The notes under the pieces: model-generated
What the model saw: only the letters and a program-made list of their open reading frames with translations
The model's database searches: none
What the model was told of the DNA's origin: nothing
In this document: in pieces, positions 50,915 through 60,144 of the stretch
Numbering within the stretch: position 1 is the stretch's first letter
Layout of the letters: each line of letters opens with the position of its first letter
Position numbers and translations under genes: made by a program
DNA from: an uncultured Lachnospiraceae bacterium
Lineage (GTDB): Bacteria; Bacillota; Clostridia; Lachnospirales; Lachnospiraceae
Assembly (NCBI GenBank): GCA_902761225.1
Contig: CACWJQ010000005.1
Coordinates: 1 to 64,000, forward strand
DNA: 64,000 nucleotides
Direction of reading: 5' to 3'

Positions 50915-52422
50915 TTCTTTCTTTTTCTTCCCCTTTCGGAAAATAAACTCTTATCGCTTCCCTTTCTGACCTTTTCGGACAGATAGCTGTGCCTTCGTTC
51001 CTTCCTGTACTGCCTTCTCCAGTTAGGATGCACCTTCCTGTAGCTGCGGTACAGTCTGATGATACCGTAGATGAGGAGTATACCTGCCGCAATGCAGGCA
51101 CTTATCGCCGCCACCCTTACGATATTGATGAAGACAAAGGGCTTCTTCTCCGGTATATCCTCCATATGAGTCTCCTCACTTACGGTGCCGAAATCATAAT
51201 TTTCAGCCGGTTCGCCGAACAGTATCGAGCACTTGCCAAGATATATGCCGCCGTAGGAATATATGATCCTTGCAGCCTCCCTGTCGGTGACATTGTCGTA
51301 GGTGATATAGCTGTCGAGATTCCCGAAATCCACCGTAAGAGGCAGAAGCACCCTGTCACTCTTGTCCAGGGACAGCATGGGTCTGGAATCCCCCATGATA
51401 TCGATGGTCCCGTAGGAACCGATCTTGGAGCCTATATCATACGATGTCTCGTTCTCTGATGCATTGACCATTGCAAAGTTCGAAAAACCGTAATCGAACA
51501 GCGCTATGGCATCCTTGTATCTTTCATCCTTGCCGTCGTTCATAAGGACAGCGATAAGTCTTACTCCGTCCTTCTCCGCACCGGCTATCAGACAGTACCC
51601 GGCTTCTTCCGTATAACCGGTCCTGGCACCGATCAGGTACTCATATTCATATGCCCCTCCGGGAATCATCCCCAGAGCATTTCTCTCAATGATCTCATCC
51701 TTCTGTCCCTCAGAAGGGTACAGATGAAGGGTCTTCATCAGGGAATATTTGCACAGAAGCTCATTATTGAAAAAGTCTCTTCCGAGCAGCGCCATATCGT
51801 ACGCCGTGGTATAGTGATCCTCCGAGTGAAGGCCCACGGGATTGGAAAAGGATGTGTCCCTGCAGCCGCTCTGGGCAGCTCTTGAGTTCATCATCGCAAC
51901 AAAGGCTTCCCTTGATCCGCCGCCGATATGCTCCGCAAGTGCAAATCCGCATTCTGCCGCACCTCTTATGAGTATGGCCTGCAGACACTCATTGACGCTG
52001 AGTGATTCCCCCACATCGATGGCGATATTGACGGTGCCGGAAGGCACATCATATACCGCTTCGCGGGAAAATACCACCCTGTCGTCAAGATCACACATCT
52101 CTGCGGCCAGCATGCTGGTAACAACAGCGGTCATGGCGGCAGGATACGACCTTTCCCGGGCATTCTTCGAATACAGCACCGCTCCTGTGGAGGACTCCAT
52201 CAGCAGGGCAGACGATGCTCCCGTTTCGGGGGCTTTGGGCCAGTTCGGTATGGAGGATGTCTCTATGTCGGCCCCCGGCGAAACAAGCTGTATGGTGCCG
52301 GAAGCTGCGTTAACCGCAGATCCAAGGGGAGTTACGACAAGCAGAAAAATCACAAGAGGCAGAGTCAAAACTCTGCCCTTGCTGCATAAAAACCTTAACT
52401 TGTTACCTGTCCGTATCTTCAT
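50911..52422 (-). CDS. DacA-like (S11) protein with all three catalytic motifs lost
   Basis: A 503-residue exported protein with the D-Ala-D-Ala carboxypeptidase fold: signal peptide (about 1-40), S11 domain (about 60-320), PBP5-like domain, and a C-terminal membrane anchor (about 435-460) with a basic tail. The active-site SxxK is AMTA (A96, A99), the SxN is GAA (G154, A156), and KTG is RTG in GARTGYT. It should not bind beta-lactams covalently or hydrolyse peptides. It may be a scaffold or substrate-binding protein. The frame is intact over its whole length, so it is not a decayed gene. Confidence 0.87.
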   Translation of the reverse strand: MKIRTGNKLRFLCSKGRVLTLPLVIFLLVVTPLGSAVNAASGTIQLVSPGADIETSSIPNWPKAPETGASSALLMESSTGAVLYSKNARERSYPAAMTAVVTSMLAAEMCDLDDRVVFSREAVYDVPSGTVNIAIDVGESLSVNECLQAILIRGAAECGFALAEHIGGGSREAFVAMMNSRAAQSGCRDTSFSNPVGLHSEDHYTTAYDMALLGRDFFNNELLCKYSLMKTLHLYPSEGQKDEIIERNALGMIPGGAYEYEYLIGARTGYTEEAGYCLIAGAEKDGVRLIAVLMNDGKDERYKDAIALFDYGFSNFAMVNASENETSYDIGSKIGSYGTIDIMGDSRPMLSLDKSDRVLLPLTVDFGNLDSYITYDNVTDREAARIIYSYGGIYLGKCSILFGEPAENYDFGTVSEETHMEDIPEKKPFVFINIVRVAAISACIAAGILLIYGIIRLYRSYRKVHPNWRRQYRKERRHSYLSEKVRKGSDKSLFSERGRKRKK

Positions 52423-52427
52423 ATAGA

Positions 52428-54644
52428 TCAGAGCGTATGATTTGAAAAGATCCCTACATCTTCGGAAGGTCCGTCGCCCGGATCATCTTCCTTTGAATAA
52501 TAAACGCTGCGTCCGTCATCACCCTGAGAGCCGCCCTCTGCGTCATCTCCTGCAGTTCCCCTGCTTTCGCTTCCGGCTTCACCGTCAGATTCCTGAGAAC
52601 CCTGTGATGAACTATCTTCCACTGCATCACCTTCAGGTGCCTGCCCTGCTGACGATGCCTCAGCCGCTTCGCTTCCGGTTACATCCTTCTGCTCCTCTTC
52701 AGGCTCGGGCAATCCCTTTTCCTGTCTGAAGATCTTCATGAACTCCTTGCCTGTGATGGTCTCTTTTTCGATAAGATACCCGGCAAGCTTATCCATAAGG
52801 TCACGGTTCTCGGAAAGGAGTTCCCTCGCCTTGTCATATGCCTTCTTGAGCATTGCCACGACTTCCTCGTCAATGGCTGCCGCAGTCTGGTCGGAACAGT
52901 TAAGGGATGTACGTCCTTCGAGATACTGGCTCTCAACCGTGGCAAATCCGGCAAGTCCGAACCTCTCGCTCATTCCGAAGCGGGTGATCATATTCTTGGC
53001 AATGGATGTTGCCTTCTCAATATCATTGGCAGCACCTGTTGTGACATTGCCGAATACTATCTCCTCTGCGGCACGTCCGCCGAGAGCGGAGACAATCATG
53101 TTCTCAAGCTCCTCCTTGGAATTGAGGTACTTCTCTTCCTCGGGAACCTGCATTACATATCCGAGAGCACCCATTGTCCTGGGCACGATGGTTATCTTCT
53201 GAACGGGCTCGGAATTCTTCTGGAGAGCGGTGATGAGAGCATGTCCCACCTCGTGATAGGATACTATCTTCCTCTCCTCCGCACTCATGATGCGGTCTTT
53301 CTTTTCCTTGCCTACAAGCACCTGCTCAACGGCATTGAAGAGGTCCTTCTGGCAGACATACTCCCTGCCTTCCTTGACCGCATTGATGGCCGCCTCGTTG
53401 ATCATGTTGGCTAGGTCGGAACCGACGGCACCGCTGGTTGCAAGAGCTATGGCATCAAGGTCAACGCTCTCATCCATCTTGACATTCTTGGCATGAACCT
53501 TGAGTATCTCCACACGGCCCTTAAGATCCGGCTTGTCAACGATTATGCGTCTGTCGAATCTTCCGGGTCTGAGAAGTGCCTTATCAAGTATCTCGGGGCG
53601 GTTGGTCGCTCCGAGTATAAGTATACCCTTTGATGAATCGAAGCCGTCCATCTCGGAAAGGAGCTGGTTGAGAGTCTGTTCTCTTTCCTCATTTCCTCCG
53701 CCGTACTTGGAATCACGGCTTCTTCCGATGGCATCTATCTCGTCTATGAAGATAATACAGGGAGCATTCTTGGTAGCTTCCTTGAACAGATCTCTTACTC
53801 TGGATGCACCGACACCGACATACAGCTCGATAAAGTCGGAACCTGTCAGCGAGAAGAAGGGCACATGTGCCTCGCCCGCAACAGCCTTGGCAAGTAGTGT
53901 CTTACCGGTTCCGGGAGGTCCCACAAGAAGAGCTCCCTTGGGAAGTCTTGCACCGATGCCTGAATACTTGCCGGGATTGTGAAGGAAGTCAACGACCTCC
54001 ACCAGTGATTCCTTAGCCTCATCCTCACCGGCCACATCCTTGAAGGTGATACCTGTCTCCTTCTGTACATAGACCTTGGCATTGCTCTTTCCGACATTAA
54101 GAGGACCGCCGCCTCCGCCCATCCTTCTCATCAGGAAGGAAGCAAGGAGCCACAGCAAAAGTACGGGAAGCACCACGCCCACGAAGATCTCGGTCAGGAT
54201 TCCGGAAGATGTGCTTACAACTCTCTGTCCGGATACGCCGTGTGCCTCGAGCCTCTCCATAAGGTTATCCATGGATTCCATGAGCCTTGTGGTATATACG
54301 CGCTCATTCTGGAGCTGTACATAATATGCATACTGTTCGAGCCTGTTGGAATCCGCGCCTCCGCTCTCGGAATCTGATTCCTGCAGCACTGCGGAGAGCT
54401 TGAGGGTTACGGTAAGTTCCGCATTCTCCGCATCCAGTTCAACAGCCTCAACCCTGTCGTTTTCCAGGTCATTGAGGAATTCGGTATACTCCTTGGTCTG
54501 GGTCGAACCCTTTCCGCCAAAGAGCATATTGTAGAACAGGAAGATGACCACCACCGTACAGAGCAGGGCGAGGATCATCATCCATGAGTTGTTCCGGCCG
54601 GGGCCGGGACGCTTGTTGTTTTGATTTTGAGAATTATTATCCAA
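52428..54644 (-). CDS. ftsH: ATP-dependent zinc metalloprotease FtsH
   Basis: A membrane AAA+ protease of 738 residues that degrades damaged membrane and regulatory proteins. Two segments (about 18-38 and 148-168) bracket an outer loop; the AAA domain has GPPGTGKT (about 241) and IIFIDEIDAIG; the zinc site is HEVGH (about 464) where HEAGH is usual. The last 110 residues are an acidic, Ser/Gly/Asp-rich tail. The start is a TTG at 54644 behind GGTGA. Confidence 0.97.
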   Translation of the reverse strand: MDNNSQNQNNKRPGPGRNNSWMMILALLCTVVVIFLFYNMLFGGKGSTQTKEYTEFLNDLENDRVEAVELDAENAELTVTLKLSAVLQESDSESGGADSNRLEQYAYYVQLQNERVYTTRLMESMDNLMERLEAHGVSGQRVVSTSSGILTEIFVGVVLPVLLLWLLASFLMRRMGGGGGPLNVGKSNAKVYVQKETGITFKDVAGEDEAKESLVEVVDFLHNPGKYSGIGARLPKGALLVGPPGTGKTLLAKAVAGEAHVPFFSLTGSDFIELYVGVGASRVRDLFKEATKNAPCIIFIDEIDAIGRSRDSKYGGGNEEREQTLNQLLSEMDGFDSSKGILILGATNRPEILDKALLRPGRFDRRIIVDKPDLKGRVEILKVHAKNVKMDESVDLDAIALATSGAVGSDLANMINEAAINAVKEGREYVCQKDLFNAVEQVLVGKEKKDRIMSAEERKIVSYHEVGHALITALQKNSEPVQKITIVPRTMGALGYVMQVPEEEKYLNSKEELENMIVSALGGRAAEEIVFGNVTTGAANDIEKATSIAKNMITRFGMSERFGLAGFATVESQYLEGRTSLNCSDQTAAAIDEEVVAMLKKAYDKARELLSENRDLMDKLAGYLIEKETITGKEFMKIFRQEKGLPEPEEEQKDVTGSEAAEASSAGQAPEGDAVEDSSSQGSQESDGEAGSESRGTAGDDAEGGSQGDDGRSVYYSKEDDPGDGPSEDVGIFSNHTL

Positions 54645-54688
54645 TTTCAGATCACCATATCAGAAAAAAATAGTTAACTGTTAAGACA

Positions 54689-56167
54689 TCAGACAAAATC
54701 CTTGCCGCGCTCATACTCGGGAGTACATGTAAGTCTTATTCCGAGCTTGCGGTATACATTCTCATCAACTCTTGAAAGAATGACGCTTGAATGTGCCTCA
54801 GCACCCCTGAGGCCGGGAAGGCAATCCAGTGCAGCCTTGGCAATGGGATTGGTCGATGCCGAGCTTGAAAGCGCTATGAGCATCTCATCTGTATGAAGTC
54901 TGGGGTTACGTGCGCCCATATAGCTGGTCTTCAGAGTCTGTATGGGTATAAGGGTCTCCTCACTCATTACCTTTACTTCATGAGGGATACCTGCAAGTAC
55001 CTTGATGGCATTAAGAAGGCAGGATGCAGCCGCTCCGAGCAGCGGATTGGTACGTCCGGTGACGATGGTTCCGTCGGGAAGCTCTATGGCTGCTGCGGGA
55101 GTTCCGCTCTCTGTCTGTCTCTCCATGGCGGCAACAGCAACCTTTCTGTCCTCAGGCGTAATTCCCGCCTGTTTCAGAAGAAGCTCCTGCTTGTAAAGCT
55201 CCGCCTTGGGTGCGTCTCCCTTTTTAACGGAAACGGCACTTGCATAATATCTTCTGAGTATCTCCTGACATGACGCATCGCGGCATGCCTCATCATCGGT
55301 AATGGCATAACCTGCCATGTTCACGCCCATATCGGTAGGGCTCTTGTAAGGGCACTCTCCGCTTATGGCTTCGAAAAGTGCACTGAGCACAGGGAATATC
55401 TCCACATCGCGGTTATAGTTCACAGTGGTCTCACCGTAAGCTTCCAGATGGAAGGGGTCGATCATGTTGACATCGTCAAGGTCGGCGGTTGCTGCCTCGT
55501 AAGCGATGTTGACAGGATGACGGAGAGGAAGATTCCAGATAGGGAATGTCTCGAACTTGGCATATCCCGCATTGACTCCTCTCTTGTGCTCATGGTAGAG
55601 CTGTGAAAGACATGTAGCCATCTTGCCGCTTCCGGGTCCGGGTGCGGTGACGACCACAAGGGGTCTTGTTGTCTCGATATAATCGTTCTTGCCATATCCG
55701 TCATCCGAAACGATGAGAGGGATATTGGAAGGATATCCGTCGATGGGATAATGCAGATAGCTCTTGAGCTCGTGGGCATCCAGGAGCTGTCTGAAGCGGT
55801 CCGCTGCAGGCTGTCCGGAATACTTGGTGATAACTATGCTCGATACGAGGAATCCGATCTCCCTGAACACCTTGACCAGACGGAGTACATCCTGATCATA
55901 GGTTATACCCAGGTCGCCTCTGACCTTGTTCTGTTCAATGGCATCGGCGCTTATAACGATGACGATCTCTGCCTGATCCTTGAGCTGTTCCAGCATGAGG
56001 AGCTTGTTATTGGGAGCAAAGCCGGGCAGGACTCTTGACGCATGGTAATCATCATAGAGCTTTCCGCCGAATTCCAAATAAAGCTTTCCGAATCTGGAGA
56101 TTCTTTCCCTTATATGAGCTGACTGCAGCTCCAGATATTTTTTGGAATCAAACCCTGTCTTTTCCAT
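54689..56167 (-). CDS. DUF1846 protein
   Basis: A 492-residue cytoplasmic protein of the DUF1846 family, highly conserved in Firmicutes but without assigned function. Typical blocks: GFDSKKYLELQSAHIRERI, LYLEFGGKLYDDYHASRVLPGF, and a P-loop-like APGPGSGKMATCLSQLYHE (about 180). The ATG at 56167 sits behind GGAGGAG; two earlier ATGs are weaker. Standing alone between ftsH and uvrC. Confidence 0.9.
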   Translation of the reverse strand: MEKTGFDSKKYLELQSAHIRERISRFGKLYLEFGGKLYDDYHASRVLPGFAPNNKLLMLEQLKDQAEIVIVISADAIEQNKVRGDLGITYDQDVLRLVKVFREIGFLVSSIVITKYSGQPAADRFRQLLDAHELKSYLHYPIDGYPSNIPLIVSDDGYGKNDYIETTRPLVVVTAPGPGSGKMATCLSQLYHEHKRGVNAGYAKFETFPIWNLPLRHPVNIAYEAATADLDDVNMIDPFHLEAYGETTVNYNRDVEIFPVLSALFEAISGECPYKSPTDMGVNMAGYAITDDEACRDASCQEILRRYYASAVSVKKGDAPKAELYKQELLLKQAGITPEDRKVAVAAMERQTESGTPAAAIELPDGTIVTGRTNPLLGAAASCLLNAIKVLAGIPHEVKVMSEETLIPIQTLKTSYMGARNPRLHTDEMLIALSSSASTNPIAKAALDCLPGLRGAEAHSSVILSRVDENVYRKLGIRLTCTPEYERGKDFV

Positions 56168-56279
56168 TTCTCCTCCAGGCATAAAGCCGGCCGTCTCAGG
56201 CGCTTTCATTATTGAACATCAAAACACAAAAAAACACATACACTTCGATATAATAACACGATTTCGGGCTTTTCACTAC

Positions 56280-58160
56280 TTATAATCCGTTTTTTTCGCG
56301 CAGCTCTTTGAAGAAAGCGGCGATCCGCGCCGCAACATCCCCGGGGATCTCGGGCAGCTCCGCCAGTTCCTCCTCCGTGGCCCCGGCGATCTCGGATATT
56401 GTCTGGAACCTCTTCATCAGAGCCTTCTTACGGGATGGACCGATACCCGGTATCTCGTCAAGCAGGGATCTGGTCTGGGATTTAGCCCTTAAGGACTTAT
56501 GGTACTCAACCGCGAATCTGTGAGCTTCGTCCTGGATCCTTGTTATGAGTTTGAAACCCTCGGAATGAGTATCTATGGGAAGCTCCAGATTATTGAAGTA
56601 CAGTCCCCTTGTCCTGTGTCGGTCATCCTTGACCATTCCGCACACTGGAATGTCCAGTCCCAGGGAATCGAGCACCTCAAGGGCTATGTTCACCTGGCCT
56701 CTTCCGCCGTCCATCAGCAGGAGATCCGGCAGATGTGAAAAGCTCACCGTTTCGGAGCCTTCACCTGCACTCTTTAATCTTCCCGCCTCCTCCATCCCAT
56801 GGGTAAAGCGCCTTGTCAGAGCTTCCTTCATGCATGCGTAATCATTGGGGCCCTCAACCGACTTGATCCTGAACTTCCTGTAATCGCTCTTCTTGGGTCT
56901 TCCGTTTTCAAATACCACCATGGATGCCACATTTTCGAAGCCGTTGGTATTGGATATATCGAAAGCCTCCATCCTCACAAGGCCCTCTGTCTTCAGAATG
57001 CTCTCTATCTCCGCGACAGCCCCGGAAGTCCTTGCCTCTTCCCTCTTTATCTTCTCTCCGTCATTGTGGAGGATGATACGGGCATTTTCCTCGCTCATCT
57101 CAAGGAGCCTGGCCTTGGTCCCTATCTTGGGCACCGTAAGGGTGATCTTATGACCGCTCTTTTCGGAAAGCCACCCCTCTATAAGCTCCATATCCTCCGG
57201 GGCGTTTCTTATCATTATCTCTCTGGGAATAAACGGGGTTCCCGAATAGAACTGCTTGATGAACCCGCCCATGACATTGCCGTCACTTTCCATCAGACTG
57301 TCCGTCATATGGTAATGCTCACGTCCCATGAGCCTTCCGTCCCTGACAAAGAAGATCTGGATAACGATATCCTCACCGTCTCTTGCCATTCCGATGATAT
57401 CCCTGTCCGTTCCCACATTGCCGCTCACCTTCTGCTTCTGGGCAACGCTCCTTACGGATTCCACCAGGTCCCTGTATCTTGCAGCCTCTTCGAACTTCAT
57501 GTCATCCGAAGCTTCCTGCATCTTTTTCTCCAGATCCTTTATGATGGGACCGTAATTGCCGTTCAGAAATTCCAGCGCCCCGGCCACCTGTTCCGAGTAC
57601 TCCTCCCTTGAGACATACCCCTGGCAGGGTCCGGTGCACTGACCGATATGGTAATTAAGACATGGCCTTTCGAGACCGATATCCTCCGGAAGCTTACGGT
57701 TGCAGGTCCTTAACCTGAATATCCTGTTGAGGAGCTCTATGGTATCCTTCACCGCCTGGGCCGAGCTGTATGGACCGAAGTATCTGGATCTGTCCCTTTT
57801 CATTGTCCTGGAAAAAAGTATCCTGGGATAATCCTCCCCTGTGGTGACCTTGATATACGGATAGGTCTTATCATCCTTGAGAAGGGTATTGTACTTGGGC
57901 GAATGCTCCTTGATGAGATTGTTCTCGAGAACCAGGGCTTCAAGCTCGGAATCCGTCACGATGAATTCAAAACGGTCGATCTTGGATACCATATTGTCGA
58001 TCGCAGGTCCCCTTCCGATATTGGACCTGAAATACGATCTGACGCGGTTCCTCAGATTGACAGCCTTTCCCACATACATGATGGTGTCATTCTCATCACG
58101 CATGATATATACGCCGGGCTCTGTCGGCAGTTTCTTCAATTCTTCCGAAAAATCCTTCAT
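56280..58160 (-). CDS. uvrC: UvrABC nuclease subunit C
   Basis: A 626-residue UvrC that makes both cuts in nucleotide excision repair. GIY-YIG domain (GVYIMRDENDTIMYVGKAVNLRNRV), UVR motif for UvrB binding (MKFEEAARYRDLVESV), the RNase H-like second nuclease with D in EAFDISNTNG and LLMDGGRGQ, and C-terminal helix-hairpin-helices (LDEIPGIGPSRKKALMKRF). uvrA and uvrB are not here. Confidence 0.97.
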   Translation of the reverse strand: MKDFSEELKKLPTEPGVYIMRDENDTIMYVGKAVNLRNRVRSYFRSNIGRGPAIDNMVSKIDRFEFIVTDSELEALVLENNLIKEHSPKYNTLLKDDKTYPYIKVTTGEDYPRILFSRTMKRDRSRYFGPYSSAQAVKDTIELLNRIFRLRTCNRKLPEDIGLERPCLNYHIGQCTGPCQGYVSREEYSEQVAGALEFLNGNYGPIIKDLEKKMQEASDDMKFEEAARYRDLVESVRSVAQKQKVSGNVGTDRDIIGMARDGEDIVIQIFFVRDGRLMGREHYHMTDSLMESDGNVMGGFIKQFYSGTPFIPREIMIRNAPEDMELIEGWLSEKSGHKITLTVPKIGTKARLLEMSEENARIILHNDGEKIKREEARTSGAVAEIESILKTEGLVRMEAFDISNTNGFENVASMVVFENGRPKKSDYRKFRIKSVEGPNDYACMKEALTRRFTHGMEEAGRLKSAGEGSETVSFSHLPDLLLMDGGRGQVNIALEVLDSLGLDIPVCGMVKDDRHRTRGLYFNNLELPIDTHSEGFKLITRIQDEAHRFAVEYHKSLRAKSQTRSLLDEIPGIGPSRKKALMKRFQTISEIAGATEEELAELPEIPGDVAARIAAFFKELREKNGL

Positions 58161-58203
58161 ATACTTTTCATCCGGAAAAGAAAATAAGAACGCAGGGCGT
58201 TCT

Positions 58204-59223
58204 TTATTCTCCGTTATCCTCGGGAACAGGTCCGGAGGTACTGCCTGCAGTCTTTTTCACGGGAAAACCGGATGTATTATGCTTCCTGTATTCCCTGACC
58301 TTATTGAACTTCTTCTCGACCACGGCGGCTTCCTTATCGGTTACACATCTGAGAGTCTTTACTATGAACACTCCCTCGGGGCAGCTGCACGGATGCATGA
58401 TGATCTTGCCCTTTATAAGTCCGTGTTCCTCACACTCTCCCAGACAGTAATATTTCCTGTCACCCATGGAGAACCATCTTATCTTGCGTCTGGCCTTTTT
58501 GCCGCATATGTAGCACCTGGTGGCAAGGGTTTCCTTATCCCTGAACGCCGCATCCCTGTCCTTGAAAACTCTGGATATCCTCTTTTCGTATGTGGGGAAT
58601 ATACTCCTGATCTCATGCTCTTTGTCGGAAGGCGGAAATGTAATGTCATAGGAAATGAACTTTATGACATCACTGTCTTTTTCAAGGATTTTCCTCAGCA
58701 CCAGCGCGGTGTAATATGCATCGCTGAAGGCTCTGTGGAAGGGAATGTCCTTCTCGATACCGAAGCTGTCGACCACGTATTCCAGATTTCTCCTGGTCTT
58801 GCCGTCCTCTTCGCAGGCGAGCATGTACAGCTTCTGGGCGTCTATATAAGCCACCGGTCCCTCGTTTATAAGAGGCTGCCCGAAGTACCTGAGATTCTGC
58901 TGCAGAACCGTTATATCCCCGGGACCCCAGGTGACGAACACGGGATCATTTCCGCACCATTCAAAAAACCTCCGGGAAACATTCTCGAAGGTATCACCCT
59001 TTTCAAGCTCCTCCATCTGAAGATGAACGAGCTTGCTGGTAAAGTTATGCATTTTCTTATAGACCCTGGGTTTTATAAGTTCGCTGAATTCGGAGATCAG
59101 CTTCCCGTCTTCACCGTACATCACGGCGCCTATCTCGATTATCTCAAAGGGCATGATGGAGACTTCGGGCTCGCTGCCGGTAGAACTCTGGTTCCACTCA
59201 AGGTCGAGGACGATCATGTTCAT
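58204..59223 (-). CDS. DEDDh 3'-5' exonuclease with a C-terminal cysteine-rich domain
   Basis: A 339-residue nuclease. The DEDDh residues are all present: D7 and E9 (LDLEW), D103 (WGPGDI), H163 and D168 (HRAFSDAY), as in KapD-like RNase T/EXOIII proteins. The C-terminal third (about 236-285) has cysteine pairs at 237/240, 260/264 and 279/281, suggesting a zinc-binding domain that may guide nucleic-acid binding. It overlaps the esterase by four bases. Substrate (RNA or DNA) unknown. Confidence 0.86.
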   Translation of the reverse strand: MNMIVLDLEWNQSSTGSEPEVSIMPFEIIEIGAVMYGEDGKLISEFSELIKPRVYKKMHNFTSKLVHLQMEELEKGDTFENVSRRFFEWCGNDPVFVTWGPGDITVLQQNLRYFGQPLINEGPVAYIDAQKLYMLACEEDGKTRRNLEYVVDSFGIEKDIPFHRAFSDAYYTALVLRKILEKDSDVIKFISYDITFPPSDKEHEIRSIFPTYEKRISRVFKDRDAAFRDKETLATRCYICGKKARRKIRWFSMGDRKYYCLGECEEHGLIKGKIIMHPCSCPEGVFIVKTLRCVTDKEAAVVEKKFNKVREYRKHNTSGFPVKKTAGSTSGPVPEDNGE

Positions 59224-60092
59224 TTGTCTTTCTTAAGCCAGGGCTCCTTACCCTTAAGATCAGCCTTCACGGTAAGAGGGAAGTTAGTCTTCAGCCAGTT
59301 GGTGCACAGCATCATCCACGTTGTTATGTCAGGATAATCCTCATTGCCGTACCTGCTCAGTGAGAGGCTGTTTGCAAGAGAAAGTCCGTGCCCTCCCCGG
59401 GAATAGATATGGAGCTCGGCGGGGATGTTATTTTCCCTTAATGCCGTAACATACAGGAGTGAGTTCTCAACCGGAACGGTACAGTCCGTAAAGGTGTGCC
59501 ACACAAATGCCTGCGGTGTGTCCTTATTGACCGCCTTCTCAAGGGACATCTTCCTGCGCAGTGCCCTGTTATCGCCGCAGAGATTATCTATGGAGCCGGT
59601 ATGGGCGTATTTTCCTGAGGATATCACAGGGTAACCGAGTATCTGGCCGTTTGGACGGAGCGTCTCGGATGATCCCTTAAGTCCTATGGCCTCCGCTATC
59701 TTCGGATCGTTCCAATAGCAGGCATAGCTTGCGGCAAGATGTCCGCCTGCGGAAAATCCCATTATAAGGACCGCATTCTTATCAACCTTCCATGCAGCAG
59801 CATTCTTACGGACTATCCTGAAACAGGACGCTGCTTCGGTAAGTGCCACAGGGTATTTTGCGGGAGCACAGGAATAATACAGTATCCCGCAGTTATAGCC
59901 CTCAGCCATCAGCTTATAGGCAACCGGCTCAGCCTCTCTCGGAGATGTGTAGGCATAGGCCCCGCCCGGGCATATGATGATCATGGGTCTCTTCTTAACT
60001 GCAAGTTCCTGTGCGGGTTCCTGGATGAAGACTTCGAATCTCGCATACTCCAGGGAACCCGGACAATTCATTTTATAAATCTCGTGGATCAT
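59220..60092 (-). CDS. Alpha/beta hydrolase, probable carbohydrate acetyl esterase
   Basis: A 290-residue serine hydrolase close to the BD-FAE/Aes-like carbohydrate esterases. Oxyanion motif CPGGAYAY (41-48), nucleophile S114 in GFSAGG, D203 in FTDCTVP and H235 in GGHGLSL. No signal peptide, so it acts inside the cell, perhaps removing acetyl groups from imported xylo-oligosaccharides before the GH10 enzyme; this link is inference. It overlaps the exonuclease gene. Confidence 0.87.
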   Translation of the reverse strand: MIHEIYKMNCPGSLEYARFEVFIQEPAQELAVKKRPMIIICPGGAYAYTSPREAEPVAYKLMAEGYNCGILYYSCAPAKYPVALTEAASCFRIVRKNAAAWKVDKNAVLIMGFSAGGHLAASYACYWNDPKIAEAIGLKGSSETLRPNGQILGYPVISSGKYAHTGSIDNLCGDNRALRRKMSLEKAVNKDTPQAFVWHTFTDCTVPVENSLLYVTALRENNIPAELHIYSRGGHGLSLANSLSLSRYGNEDYPDITTWMMLCTNWLKTNFPLTVKADLKGKEPWLKKDK

Positions 60093-60144
60093 AATCCCTC
60101 ACGCCTTTTTATCGCGCATCCGATGATATGACACCGGCGTCATA

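Noticed and set aside
57877..59337. Plus-strand open frame of 486 codons
   Set aside because: Lies antisense across uvrC and the exonuclease gene, both with complete catalytic motifs; no family resemblance.
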